NCBI GenBank assembly: GCA_041675505.1
Contig: JBAYTR010000006.1
Coordinates: 62,001 to 126,000, forward strand
Direction of reading: 5' to 3'
Length of the DNA: 64,000 nt
DNA from: JAGPCK01 sp041675505
Lineage (GTDB): Bacteria > Bacteroidota > Bacteroidia > UKL13-3
Positions 27,427 to 36,263 of this stretch are shown one piece after another. Numbering within the stretch: the stretch's first letter is position 1; the number at the start of each line of letters is the position of its first letter. The translations under genes and the position numbers were made by a program. The notes below the pieces were generated by a model that saw only the letters and a program-made list of their open reading frames with translations, ran no database searches and had not been told where the DNA came from.

Positions 27427-28086
27427 TTACTTTCTGCGCGGCTTTAACATGTAACCAAGAGAAAAACCACCCCAAATAGCAACTCGTGGCTCAAACATAG
27501 CGGCCTTATCAAAAAATCTGACATAATTGCTTTGCACAGGCAATCCTTTAATGGGATAAACCTGATTTCTGATACCGAAAAATGGCATGGCATATAAACG
27601 AATAACAATCTTATCATTCGGTCTGTATTGCCTTAAGCCAATTGTCATAAACCCATACCAGTGCGACTTCTGTAACTTCGCTTTTGTTGTATATTCATCA
27701 TAACCGAAGCCGCTACTGGGCACGCTTTGATAAAAAGTTTTTTCTTTATCAATGGAATAGATGAAACCTGAACCCAAGCCCAACTCAAGTGAGCGATTCT
27801 CGTTTCCTAACTGCACGTGAAAAGCAGCATTTACACCATAGTTTCGAGGCAATACAGGCGATGGAACAATGATGCCGGCATTAAAACCTTTTGCAAAATT
27901 TTTCTTACCTGCAACAGAAAAGTCGTAGTTAACAGATGGGTACAGACTCTGTCCTAGCAGGTCTGCATAAAAACTATGATAAACAGTTTTACCGGAAAGT
28001 TCTTTTACAACTGCAGGGCTATCAACAGGGTTTGCCATTGCCTGCTGAAAACTAAAAAACAAAACTATACATAAGAATGACTTCAT
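27427..28086 (-). CDS. Exported protein, probable outer-membrane beta-barrel, unknown function
   Basis: Not recognised. From the Met beginning MKSFLCIVLFF (28086) it is a 219-residue protein with a signal peptide ending QQAMANP, followed by strand-like segments with alternating polar and hydrophobic residues (VNAAFHVQLGNENRSLELGL, WYGFMTIGLRQYRP) that fit a small barrel. It sits convergently after the lipoprotein gene at 26697 and divergently from the lipoprotein gene at 28141, both of which share a regulatory-like beta domain. A TAnnTTTG element lies 29 nt upstream. Confidence 0.7.
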   Translation of the reverse strand: MKSFLCIVLFFSFQQAMANPVDSPAVVKELSGKTVYHSFYADLLGQSLYPSVNYDFSVAGKKNFAKGFNAGIIVPSPVLPRNYGVNAAFHVQLGNENRSLELGLGSGFIYSIDKEKTFYQSVPSSGFGYDEYTTKAKLQKSHWYGFMTIGLRQYRPNDKIVIRLYAMPFFGIRNQVYPIKGLPVQSNYVRFFDKAAMFEPRVAIWGGFSLGYMLKPRRK

Positions 28087-28115
28087 AATTTCAAACAGAT
28101 GACATAACTTTACAT

Positions 28116-28123
28116 CAAACTTA
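28116..28123 (-). promoter_or_regulatory. Putative -7 promoter element (TAAGTTTG)
   Basis: Exact TAnnTTTG match on the minus strand, 29 nt before the ATG at 28086. No TTG is seen at the -33 spacing, so support is limited to the -7 half. Confidence 0.4.
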
Positions 28124-28140
28124 AGCATTTGATTTAACCT

Positions 28141-28524
28141 ATGCGAAAAATAGTTGCACTTATTCCGGTTGTACTGCTACTCCTTTTTTCAGGTTGTTTG
28201 TACGAAGATTCGAGTCTGTATGATGCGAACGTAGTTATATCCGGTAAAGTGCTAAATGCCGAAACTTTACAACCCGTATACAATGCCGAAGTAGAAGCAA
28301 CATTAGTTGTTGCCTCATCTGTGGTGTGTGAATGGCCTGCCGGAACATCCATTTGTAAAACTGACAAAAAGGGACGTTTTACAATTGTAATGAAGTTTGA
28401 CGATAGCTACATGGATCGTGGCGGTTATTACTATGTCAATTATGTTGTACGTGCTGAAGGATACTTGCAAAAAGAGGTCGACTTCGAGGCATCTACTATA
28501 GATATTCTGCTCAGTCCTTTTTAA
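28141..28524 (+). CDS. Small lipoprotein with carboxypeptidase-regulatory-like domain
   Basis: A 127-residue predicted lipoprotein. The signal segment ends in LLFSGC (Cys near residue 19), followed by VVISGKVLNAETLQPVYNAE and a KGRFTIVMKF strand, the start and middle of a CarboxypepD_reg-like beta-sandwich. It resembles the larger lipoprotein at 26697 in layout, suggesting distant paralogy. No function can be assigned. It is convergent with the M1 peptidase gene, 12 bp away. Confidence 0.74.
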   Translation: MRKIVALIPVVLLLLFSGCLYEDSSLYDANVVISGKVLNAETLQPVYNAEVEATLVVASSVVCEWPAGTSICKTDKKGRFTIVMKFDDSYMDRGGYYYVNYVVRAEGYLQKEVDFEASTIDILLSPF

Positions 28525-28536
28525 CGTAACCCTACC

Positions 28537-30462
28537 CTATCTCGCAATAAGTTTCAGTTGTACTACATCGTCTCCGCTACTGATTCGTATAAAATAGCAA
28601 CCCACAGGTAATGCCCCCACATTCCAGTCAATAATATAGGGAGTTCCTGTAAAAGATTGTTCCTTCATTTTCTGCCCCAGCACATTGTACAATTCCACCA
28701 CAGGGTTATTCCATTTAGTGTTAGCAAAGCTGATTTTTATATTGCCTTCAAAAGGGTTGGGATAAACATGTAATCCTTTCGCCTGGTTAATCAAATCTGT
28801 TTTATTGATAAGGCGATTATCTTTTGACACCAAACGCAATTTCGGGTCAAAAACTAGGGTATCTATTTCGAAGTTCACATTTGCTGTGAACACCTGTCCG
28901 TTGTCTGTGTGCGTAAAACTCACATAGGCACTATCTCCTGCTTTACCGATAACCAGATACTCGAGCGGCATCTTAAAAAAATTCACTGAAGGATGAGAGG
29001 TAGTTTGCGAAACTTTCAGGAACACCTGATCCTCTTTTTGCTGCCACTCGGTGCTGTAAGTAGGATACCCTTCTTTGTAATACCATTGTTCAAAAAACCA
29101 GTCGAGCTGAGCACCGTAAGCCTGTTCCATGTGGCGTATAAATGCAGGTGTGGTAGCAAACCCGTATACCTGTGCCGTGTCATTAAGATGGTTTTTTACC
29201 CCCTGAAAAAACTTCGCATCACCCATTACCCAGCGCAGCATGTGCAACACATAAGAGGCCTTGACGTAAGTTAAACGGGAATCAAACAGAGCAAATACAT
29301 TTACTGTATCAACGGGGTAAACCGAACCGTAAGGCTGTAAAACAATGTTATTGATTTGCGAGCGCTTCCATTTCATCCACAACGAATCGTGACGCAAGTT
29401 TTCGTATGTCAGTCCGGTGAGGTAAGTAGCAAATCCTTCGTTGAGCCATATGTCGCGCCAGCTCCCGCAGGTTACCTTGTCGCCAAACCACTGGTGAGCG
29501 AGTTCATGCGCCACCAAATCAGGACTAAAGTTGTACATAAAACTCATGGTCTGGTGCTCCATGCCACCGCCCCGGCCAAACTGAGCATGTCCGTATTTTT
29601 CTTTGCTAAATGGATATGGCACAAATAAACTATCAAACAGAGCCAGACATTTTACTGTGAAAGGGGAAAGAACACGGGCAGTAGTTTCATATTGCGGATA
29701 CACGTAATTGAGTACCTCCAGACTATCGTTTTGTTTCACATAATAATCAGCATATACCACGTAATTACTGGCAGCAACAGCTATGAGGTAAGCCGCAATG
29801 GGGTAACGGTGTTTCCAGTAAACTGTTCGCAAGGTATCGTTCACCACATCTGTTATCAGCAGGCCATTGGATGCTCCACGGTATTGTTGCGGAGTGGTAA
29901 TGTATACGTCCAGTGAATCCGATTTATCGTCCAGTGTCATTTTGTTGGGCCACCATTCACGTGAACCGTAGGGTTGTGATAAACTCCAGATGGCAAAATC
30001 TGTTTCGTGTTCGTTGGAGGCAAAAGAGCCTAAACCTGTGGTGCGGGGAATGCCTTTGTAATAGACGGTGAGTGAATCAAAACTGCCTGAAGCAATACTT
30101 TGAGGCAAGATGGCTTGTACTTCATCATTACCTGTACGAATAAATGAAATGGTATCCTCATGGTAGATGATGGAATCCACGTTCATGCTATTGACCAAAT
30201 CAAGCGTTAATTGAGACAGGGTTTGAGTAGCCGAAAAGTACATGGTTACTGAACCTTTGATGTAGTATACCCGGGGATCAAGGTAAACTGCCAACCGGTA
30301 ATACTTTACATCGTAATGGTATGGAGCAGCATTCGTTTTAAACTGCGCTTTTGATGCAAAAGCTGTCTGCTCCCCCTGTGCCACTTCTTCCACATGCCCC
30401 AACTGGGCAAAGCAATTCGCAGTCATCAGAATTAAGCAGCATACCAACAAATATTTTAGCAT
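28537..30462 (-). CDS. Secreted M1-family metallopeptidase with T9SS sorting domain
   Basis: A 641-residue zinc aminopeptidase of the M1 family exported by the type IX system. A signal peptide ends NCFAQ. The zinc motif HELAHQWFGD and downstream Glu in WLNEGFATY (18 residues later) form HExxH-x18-E. The exopeptidase signature is a variant, GGMEHQ instead of GxMEN. The C-terminal 75 residues are a type A sorting domain (VYPNPFEG at its start, then LYNVLGQK and a lysine/arginine-rich end). The start MLKYLLVC at 30462 is preferred over the Met two codons earlier. Confidence 0.92.
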   Translation of the reverse strand: MLKYLLVCCLILMTANCFAQLGHVEEVAQGEQTAFASKAQFKTNAAPYHYDVKYYRLAVYLDPRVYYIKGSVTMYFSATQTLSQLTLDLVNSMNVDSIIYHEDTISFIRTGNDEVQAILPQSIASGSFDSLTVYYKGIPRTTGLGSFASNEHETDFAIWSLSQPYGSREWWPNKMTLDDKSDSLDVYITTPQQYRGASNGLLITDVVNDTLRTVYWKHRYPIAAYLIAVAASNYVVYADYYVKQNDSLEVLNYVYPQYETTARVLSPFTVKCLALFDSLFVPYPFSKEKYGHAQFGRGGGMEHQTMSFMYNFSPDLVAHELAHQWFGDKVTCGSWRDIWLNEGFATYLTGLTYENLRHDSLWMKWKRSQINNIVLQPYGSVYPVDTVNVFALFDSRLTYVKASYVLHMLRWVMGDAKFFQGVKNHLNDTAQVYGFATTPAFIRHMEQAYGAQLDWFFEQWYYKEGYPTYSTEWQQKEDQVFLKVSQTTSHPSVNFFKMPLEYLVIGKAGDSAYVSFTHTDNGQVFTANVNFEIDTLVFDPKLRLVSKDNRLINKTDLINQAKGLHVYPNPFEGNIKISFANTKWNNPVVELYNVLGQKMKEQSFTGTPYIIDWNVGALPVGCYFIRISSGDDVVQLKLIAR

Positions 30463-30506
30463 ATCCACAAATCTATAGGATTGTTATCAATCTAAGACTA
30501 AAACGG

Positions 30507-30514
30507 TATTTTTG
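30507..30514 (+). promoter_or_regulatory. Putative -7 promoter element (TATTTTTG)
   Basis: Exact TAnnTTTG match ending 16 nt before the ATG at 30531. A TTG at 30481-30483 is 23 bp upstream, slightly beyond the usual spacing. It lies in the short divergent gap between the M1 peptidase gene and the T9SS cargo gene. Confidence 0.5.
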
Positions 30515-30530
30515 CATAAATAGTTGCACC

Positions 30531-31190
30531 ATGAGGTACCTGATACTTTTATCCATGATTTTGTTTACAGCAAGTATAAGTAAAGCTCAACTTATTTACC
30601 CTGCCGGTAAAGATTCCACCTTTATTATTCACAATGAATATGCTGATGTACTTTTACTGTATAAAAATTCAGGCTCCACTACTGTAAATGTAAAGTGGGA
30701 AAAGCTGAGTGAGCAAAAAGAAACCGGCTGGGCATTTGGTTTTTGCAACAACGGCCAGTGCATTAGTGAGCTGCCCGATACCGGAACCTACAGCGGATTG
30801 CAACCCAACGAACAGGGTTTTCTTAAAATCCATACTTCTACTAACCGAATTGCCGGCACTTCCCTGATTAAATATTTGATATATACTGAAGGCAACAGAA
30901 ACACTGCTGATACTTTCACTTACCACATCGTTTGCGATCCTTGGGCCGTTGGAATTTCCGGTTTAAATGAATCAGGCAAATATGTACTTACTCAAAAGAT
31001 GCGTACGGTAGTAGTGAAGAGCGAGCAACCATCAACACTAATGCTGATGAACATGCGGGGAGAACAATTGCTTAACCGAAAAACAGCAACAGCGCACCTG
31101 CTTGAATTAGATGCGTTGCCTGCGGGAGTGTATGTTCTGGTTAACCGTTTTGATTCGGGAACAGTAAGCAGAAAAATAGTATTGCGCTAA
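30531..31190 (+). CDS. Secreted protein with T9SS-type C-terminal sorting domain
   Basis: A 219-residue protein with a signal peptide (MRYLILLSMILFTASISKAQ). A beta-rich region resembling immunoglobulin-like accessory domains follows (residues about 22-140; cysteine pair in FGFCNNGQC). The last 75 residues have sorting-domain features: GEQLLNRKTA, LDALPAGVYVLV and a basic end VSRKIVLR. The canonical YPNP start of the domain is absent, so the type A assignment is probable, not certain. A promoter-like element lies just upstream, and reading frame upstream of 30531 crosses that element. Confidence 0.8.
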   Translation: MRYLILLSMILFTASISKAQLIYPAGKDSTFIIHNEYADVLLLYKNSGSTTVNVKWEKLSEQKETGWAFGFCNNGQCISELPDTGTYSGLQPNEQGFLKIHTSTNRIAGTSLIKYLIYTEGNRNTADTFTYHIVCDPWAVGISGLNESGKYVLTQKMRTVVVKSEQPSTLMLMNMRGEQLLNRKTATAHLLELDALPAGVYVLVNRFDSGTVSRKIVLR

Positions 31191-31201
31191 GAGAGCGCAA
31201 T
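31181..31201. terminator. Hairpin spanning two convergent stop codons
   Basis: Perfect 8-bp inverted repeat ATTGCGCT/AGCGCAAT with a 5-nt loop, containing the stop of the plus-strand gene at 31190 and abutting the stop of the SET-domain gene at 31201. It could end transcription in both directions; T-tracts are short, so it is not a classic intrinsic terminator. Confidence 0.5.
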
Positions 31202-31602
31202 TAGTCTTCCATCATAGCTTCCCAGTACTCTTTACCGTAACCCACCAGAATTTCTTCTCCGGCTTTAATGCTGCGTTTGGCTACAATGTAAGGCACTCCT
31301 TTTATCACCTGGTAGTGACTGTTGTTTTTTAAACCATCTGCCTTACCCGGGCCCTTTGCATCATTGGCGTAACGACCAAATGTATCGAGTGTATACGTTG
31401 CATCCACACAATTTTTGTTGTTGATGAAAAAGAAATAAGCTCCTTTTTGTTTGCCCGGTAGTTGAGCATTACGGGCCTCACATTCTTTCCAGGTAAGTTT
31501 TTCACCCTCGTATTCACAAACAATTTCTCCGCGTTTAATAGCTGAATCGGTAAACAGACCTTTGCCTGCCTTAGGTAATTTTGATTTTTTAACGTACAAC
31601 AT
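31201..31602 (-). CDS. SET-domain protein (putative lysine methyltransferase)
   Basis: A 133-residue stand-alone SET domain. Matching elements are GKGLFTDSAIKRGEIVCEYEGE at the N-terminus (split between pre-SET turn and S-adenosylmethionine loop), RYANDA where eukaryotic enzymes have R(F/Y)xNHS, and the C-terminal GEEILVGYGKEYW. Such short bacterial SET proteins are presumed to methylate lysine, but substrates are unknown. The Met at 31602 (MLYVKKSK) is preferred to one four codons upstream. It is convergent with the T9SS cargo gene. Confidence 0.85.
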   Translation of the reverse strand: MLYVKKSKLPKAGKGLFTDSAIKRGEIVCEYEGEKLTWKECEARNAQLPGKQKGAYFFFINNKNCVDATYTLDTFGRYANDAKGPGKADGLKNNSHYQVIKGVPYIVAKRSIKAGEEILVGYGKEYWEAMMED

Positions 31603-31710
31603 AAGTGGGTGCAAAAGTGCGAAATCAATTGAATAAAAAAAGAAGATTTTTTACCGCGTATTTACACATGGTTACCATACTCAATTCACGAATTTGTAGT
31701 ATCTTGCTGC

Positions 31711-33105
31711 ATGCGTTTACCTGTCGCTTTTATTCTGCTGTGGTTGCTACCTCTTTTTGTTACAGCACAAAGCAGCTACCGCATTTCCATGCTCTCCCGC
31801 TGGGACAACGATTCTCTCCCCTCCCTGGGCACGCAGCAATACAGCGAAGTACACGGCTGGTATGATGCCGTAAAGCAAAAGGAATACGCCCTGTTGTGCA
31901 GTATCGACTCCATCTATTTCTTTGATGTAACCAATCCGCAACAGCCTGTTTTGTGCGATGTAGAAGCAGGCCGAAGCAGCAATTGCCGCAACCGTTCCAT
32001 TGTTACATACAACAGCCGTGCGTATGCCGTAGCTGATCAGGGTAACTCTTCTTTACAGATTTTCGACTTGCGCTTCCTGCCCGACTCCGTTCAAAAAGTG
32101 TACGATAATGACTCGCTCTGCATACGGGCACATACCCTTACCGTTGACACACTCAATGCCCGCCTGTATCTTAACCACAACAAACGACCTCATCCGCAAA
32201 ACGGACAAACCATTACCGAGGCCATGACCGTTTTATCGTTACAAATTCCTGAGTTTCCTGTATACCTCGGAGCACTTCAGCCCCCGATAATTGACGGTAC
32301 GCCTTTGTTTGATTTTGTACACGATGCTTTTGCCTGGAACGATACCATTTTTTGCAGCACAGGTGCCAACGGATTATTTATCTACGATTTCCGGAATGCC
32401 AGCCAGCCCAAACTGATTCGCGCACTAACTGAATACCCGGAAAAAGGATTTTGCCACTCTCCAGTATATGACCCGCAACGTAAACTCATTTCGTTTACCG
32501 ATGAAAGTGCCGGCACCGCTGTAAAATTATACAGCACCACCAATTTCAGCAACTTGCAACAACGCAGCCTTTTTCGTTCCAACACAGGCGCACTGGCCCA
32601 CCGTAGTTACTTTAAAGAAAATACTTTGTGGGTAGCGTATTACCATGATGGTGTGCGTGCTTTTGATATACGTAACCCGGATAACGTGGTTCCATTAGCC
32701 TGGTACGATACATTTCAAGAGAGCAGTTACAACGGTATACTGGGATGCTGGGGTGTCTATCCATATTTGCCCTCAGGAAATATACTGGCCAGCGACATGA
32801 CGAATGGTTTGTTCGTATTAAAACCCGATACCACTACAGGCATTAAAGACATCATCATCAAAAAGTCTATACGGGTTTATCCCAATCCCGCAAAGGATAT
32901 CTTAAACATAGAGCTGGGCATTTTGGCACCGTATGTTTCTACCATCGTTATGTACAACCGCTGGGGACAGGAAATTTATCAATCCTCCGGACCGTTCCAG
33001 AAGAAGAATGAGATTGATTTAAGTAATTTTAAAACTGACGTTTACTTTCTGGTTATTGAAGGAAACAGATTCCGTAAATCTACTTCTTTTAACGTTGTAA
33101 AATAG
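31711..33105 (+). CDS. Secreted LVIVD/choice-of-anchor-B-like repeat protein with T9SS sorting domain
   Basis: A 464-residue exported protein. A signal peptide ends LFVTAQ. The body has repeated segments of the form YFFDVTNPQQPVL, LQIFDLRFLPDSV, LFIYDFRNASQPKLI and VRAFDIRNPDNVVPL, which read as LVIVD-type beta-propeller blades. The C-terminus is a type A T9SS domain (IRVYPNPAKDILNIE, then MYNRWGQEIY and KTDVYFLVIEG). It should therefore be secreted and surface-attached. Ligand unknown. Confidence 0.88.
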   Translation: MRLPVAFILLWLLPLFVTAQSSYRISMLSRWDNDSLPSLGTQQYSEVHGWYDAVKQKEYALLCSIDSIYFFDVTNPQQPVLCDVEAGRSSNCRNRSIVTYNSRAYAVADQGNSSLQIFDLRFLPDSVQKVYDNDSLCIRAHTLTVDTLNARLYLNHNKRPHPQNGQTITEAMTVLSLQIPEFPVYLGALQPPIIDGTPLFDFVHDAFAWNDTIFCSTGANGLFIYDFRNASQPKLIRALTEYPEKGFCHSPVYDPQRKLISFTDESAGTAVKLYSTTNFSNLQQRSLFRSNTGALAHRSYFKENTLWVAYYHDGVRAFDIRNPDNVVPLAWYDTFQESSYNGILGCWGVYPYLPSGNILASDMTNGLFVLKPDTTTGIKDIIIKKSIRVYPNPAKDILNIELGILAPYVSTIVMYNRWGQEIYQSSGPFQKKNEIDLSNFKTDVYFLVIEGNRFRKSTSFNVVK

Positions 33106-33122
33106 TTCTAGGCAAGCTTGAA

Positions 33123-33485
33123 ATGCAAATTGGAAATAATAAAATATTTTTAACTACTGTTCTTACTATTTTCTATTCTTTAGTAATCGGGCTTATTGTT
33201 ATTTCTTATTTGGCGAAAGACGAAGGCACATTAGGAAATAATGTCATATTGAATTTTATAGCGGATTATTTATTCCTTATAGCTACACCCACATTTATAT
33301 TAATTTCTACCTTGGCGAAAAGCGGATTAAGTAATATTCAGTTTTTCATAATCGCTGTATTGATAAGCGCATTTACATATGCTATACTGACAGTTCTAAT
33401 ATATTCACACTTACGAAAGAGGAAATTTTTGCATAAAAATGGCAAAACAAAAGAAAATGATGTTAGATGCCACCAGAAACGCTGA
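33123..33485 (+). CDS. Small integral membrane protein of unknown function
   Basis: Not recognised. A 120-residue protein with three predicted membrane helices (about 9-29, 43-63 and 70-92) and a basic C-terminal tail (RKRKFLHKNGKTKEND). Base composition is noticeably more AT-rich than the secreted-protein gene before it. The tail overlaps a 28-codon ORF in another frame. It might be a chance retention, but helices and a clean start 17 bp after the previous stop make a real gene likely. Confidence 0.6.
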   Translation: MQIGNNKIFLTTVLTIFYSLVIGLIVISYLAKDEGTLGNNVILNFIADYLFLIATPTFILISTLAKSGLSNIQFFIIAVLISAFTYAILTVLIYSHLRKRKFLHKNGKTKENDVRCHQKR

Positions 33486-33525
33486 CTATGAGTGGTGTTT
33501 ACAAAAGCATGAAGTGAGAGGTTAA
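33439..33525 (+). CDS. Possible 28-residue basic peptide
   Basis: A short ORF starting ATGGCAAAACAAAAG and encoding a peptide that begins MAKQKKMMLDAT and ends CLQKHEVRG, overlapping the end of the membrane-protein gene. The composition is protein-like and the start is preceded by AAATTTTTG, one base off the -7 consensus. No family is recognised and chance occurrence is quite possible. Confidence 0.25.
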   Translation: MAKQKKMMLDATRNADYEWCLQKHEVRG

Positions 33526-33674
33526 TTGATTTTTTCACTTTGCATTAACTTTTGTGCAGATTTGACAATTATATGCTCCGAAATCCGCTTCTTAGCCAAT
33601 CACCAAAAAGGTTTGAACACAATGAGCACATCATTCATTTCTCAATTCATACAATAAATAGCATATTTGCAGGA

Positions 33675-35561
33675 GTGAGTGCACGGTTTACCTACTTTCT
33701 TCTGTTCCTTCTCTGCAGCCTTTCTTCATGGGCTCAGGACACCAGCTACAATGCCCGCGTGGCCCCGCGTTTCCGTAACGAATACCAGTTTGAAGTAAGC
33801 GGAAACGAGTATAAAAATGTGATAGATACCGGCATTGACCGCATGGAAATGTATAACCCGGTGGTGCAGAAATACCGTCTTTATCAGGATTTAGGCAATA
33901 TCGGGAGTCCGGTTTTGCCCTTGATTTTTAGTTCAGTCAATTCCACTTCTTTTCGTTTGGGTAACGAAAACATGAACCACTATTACCTTACTTCAGAAGA
34001 AGTGCGGTACTATCAGGTAAAACGTCCGTTTACCTCGTTTGACTATGTGCAGGGAGCTAAAGAATTATTGTTTTTAAAAGCACTGCACACTCAAAACATT
34101 ACGCCACGCTGGAATGCCGGAGTGAACTTCAGACGCATAGCTTCAGCAGGCTATTACACCAACCAATACAACAGTTTGTGGAGCACCCAACTTTTTAGCA
34201 GCTACCGTTCCAAAAATCAAAAATACGTTGGGCTTACCAGCATTAACTGGAACAAGGGTTTTCTGGAAATGAACGGAGGTATCACCAGTGATTCAGCCTT
34301 TGAAGCTTTGAGCGGTGTAAACAAACAAGTGGAAGTGAACCTGCAGGGAACCAGTGCTACCGGAGGTGGCGGACCACGTAACTATTTCCGCAACACTACC
34401 CTGCAACACAAAAGCTTTTATTACTTTGGTGAACGAAAAGAAGTCATCAACGGAAAAGATACCTTGCAACAACTGGAATCAAAAGCTTGGGTGGGACATA
34501 CTTTTAAAGCAGAAAGATTCTCGTACCTCTACAAAGACAGCAAACTACCCAACAAAGATTATTACCCTACCTTTAACTTTGACACACTGGCTACATACGA
34601 CTCTCTGCATTTTTTCAATACCGAGAACACCTTTACTTTTTCCAACCGCGGTGTAGCGCAGAAACGGTTGGAGTTCACCGCCAACTTTACCCACCAGTAT
34701 TTTGAAGTAGCCCAACGCAGCAACAACAGTGTATATCAAAACACTTTTGCTTCAGGGCGAATAGCCTTTGCCCCACTCAACAGTTTCCGTTTGTTTACGG
34801 ATGTATCTTACGGAACCAGCGGCTACAACGCAGGCGATTACTTAGCCTCGGCTATTGGTGTGCTTACCCTGAAACCTGTGGTGGTTACCGTACAAGGTTC
34901 AGTAAATGCCCGCGAGCAAAGCTTTGTGTCGCAACATTTTGTCTCTAACCATTACCTGTGGTACAATACTTTTGATAAAACCACTACCACCTACGGGCGC
35001 TTCTCCATCAGCAGTCGTAACTGGCGCAACAACGGCACACTCAGTATTAAATATTACAGCATAGACAAACTGGTTTACTACAGCAGCAACAGCACACCCG
35101 TACAACACAACCAACCTGTTGAGCTACTGGTAGCCGAACTAAACAAAACATTTCAATGGGGAAATTTCTTTTTCACTAACCAACTGTATACACAACATGT
35201 AAGCGACAAAAAAGTAATGCGGCTGCCTGAATTAGCCGCCTTCCAACGCTTCTATTACCAAAAACGTTTGTTCAAAGTTATGCTTACCCAAATCGGTTTT
35301 GACATATTCTACAACAGCAGCTTTTACGCCAATACGTTTAATCCCGTTACGCGGCAGTTTCAATTACAAGACAGTGTAAAAATAGGCAACTACCCCGTGG
35401 TGGATGTGTTTGCCAATGCACAAATTAAAAAGGCCGCTATCTTCTTTAAAATGGAACACGTTAATGCCGACCTCTCCGGAAATGCCTACTACAGCTCACC
35501 GCACCAACCCATGGGTCACCGCAGTTTTCGTTTCGGGTTAACCTGGAGAATGTACGACTAG
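33675..35561 (+). CDS. Putative porin (Bacteroidota outer-membrane barrel)
   Basis: A large barrel of about 628 residues resembling the 'putative porin' family of Bacteroidota, with dense alternating strands (WSTQLFSSYRSKNQKYVGL, FFTNQLYTQHVSD) and a C-terminal strand FRFGLTWRMYD. The start is uncertain. The frame is open from an ATG at 33552, but the first 41 residues look non-coding, and a GTG at 33675 preceded by AGGA gives an ordinary signal peptide (SARFTYFLLFLLCSLSSWAQ). GTG is therefore preferred. Substrate unknown. Confidence 0.8.
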   Translation: MSARFTYFLLFLLCSLSSWAQDTSYNARVAPRFRNEYQFEVSGNEYKNVIDTGIDRMEMYNPVVQKYRLYQDLGNIGSPVLPLIFSSVNSTSFRLGNENMNHYYLTSEEVRYYQVKRPFTSFDYVQGAKELLFLKALHTQNITPRWNAGVNFRRIASAGYYTNQYNSLWSTQLFSSYRSKNQKYVGLTSINWNKGFLEMNGGITSDSAFEALSGVNKQVEVNLQGTSATGGGGPRNYFRNTTLQHKSFYYFGERKEVINGKDTLQQLESKAWVGHTFKAERFSYLYKDSKLPNKDYYPTFNFDTLATYDSLHFFNTENTFTFSNRGVAQKRLEFTANFTHQYFEVAQRSNNSVYQNTFASGRIAFAPLNSFRLFTDVSYGTSGYNAGDYLASAIGVLTLKPVVVTVQGSVNAREQSFVSQHFVSNHYLWYNTFDKTTTTYGRFSISSRNWRNNGTLSIKYYSIDKLVYYSSNSTPVQHNQPVELLVAELNKTFQWGNFFFTNQLYTQHVSDKKVMRLPELAAFQRFYYQKRLFKVMLTQIGFDIFYNSSFYANTFNPVTRQFQLQDSVKIGNYPVVDVFANAQIKKAAIFFKMEHVNADLSGNAYYSSPHQPMGHRSFRFGLTWRMYD

Positions 35562-35569
35562 GGGAATTT

Positions 35570-35602
35570 TTAATGTTGAATGCTTAATTCTTAATGTTGA
35601 AT
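35570..35602 (+). repeat. 12-bp direct repeat (TTAATGTTGAAT, two copies)
   Basis: Copies at 35570-35581 and 35591-35602, with a 21-bp period, immediately after the porin stop codon. They open an intergenic stretch that also holds two palindromes. No gene is seen between 35562 and 35732. Confidence 0.6.
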
Positions 35603-35608
35603 TTCTAG

Positions 35609-35629
35609 CAGACTGACGTCTGATTTTTT
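35609..35629 (+). terminator. Putative intrinsic terminator after porin gene
   Basis: Stem CAGAC/GTCTG with a 4-nt loop, followed by ATTTTTT. It is short but correctly placed 47 bp after the porin stop. Confidence 0.5.
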
Positions 35630-35641
35630 GCCTCTTTGTAC

Positions 35642-35666
35642 GTGGTTTGGCGTCCACGCCAACCAC
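35642..35666. repeat. Intergenic palindrome (REP-like stem-loop)
   Basis: Stem of two blocks, GTGGT/ACCAC and TGGCG/CGCCA, with one bulged T and a 4-nt loop. A related string GACGCCAACC recurs at about 35712-35722, suggesting a repeated palindromic element; genome-wide copies cannot be checked here. Confidence 0.45.
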
Positions 35667-35732
35667 ACGATACACATTTTAGTTTGATAACATAATTTCG
35701 GAAGGGTGCCGAGGACGCCAACCTTGGACAAC

Positions 35733-36179
35733 CTACCGAATATCATAGAATGATTTATTACTTATAACTCTTCCTGCAGAATATATATCATACTTCTTGT
35801 AGTATGTCCCCATACCACCAGACATAGTTCCTCTCCCCCTCAATTGCAAGTAATAAAATAACTTTCGTCCAAAGTCTGATTGAACATTGATTAACTGAAG
35901 GAATTTTGCAACTTCTGCTTTGTTCTTATCTTTTTTGTTATACCAGTTAACGTAATCAGGTTTATAAATTGTGAGGGTATTAGATATCTTTATTATTTCA
36001 ATACAGTCTTCATCGGAAAGACTGGCTGTATCCTTTTTTTCAAGAACCTTATTTAACCTATTAATTTTCTGCATAAAAGAATGCCGGCTAATCTTACTTC
36101 CTACACACGTATCTCCAATATTAGATTGTGCATATCCATGTAATGATGCAAATGATAGAAAAATAATCAGTAACTTCAT
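35733..36179 (-). CDS. Small exported protein of unknown function
   Basis: Not recognised. A 148-residue protein with a signal peptide (residues 1-18, ending LHGYAQ), then a helical segment (NRLNKVLEKKDTASLSDED) and a C-terminal segment rich in Tyr and Gly. One Cys (TCVGSK) follows the signal. It is AT-rich compared with flanking housekeeping genes. Its neighbour at 36264 is a lipoprotein of similar composition; the two may form an accessory pair. Confidence 0.6.
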   Translation of the reverse strand: MKLLIIFLSFASLHGYAQSNIGDTCVGSKISRHSFMQKINRLNKVLEKKDTASLSDEDCIEIIKISNTLTIYKPDYVNWYNKKDKNKAEVAKFLQLINVQSDFGRKLFYYLQLRGRGTMSGGMGTYYKKYDIYSAGRVISNKSFYDIR

Positions 36180-36263
36180 TAATTCTATTTTTTGAGTTGC
36201 TACTATCGAAATTTAAAATTTGAATTAGAGTGCGTAAAAACCTTGGACAAAACTAACTGTAAC

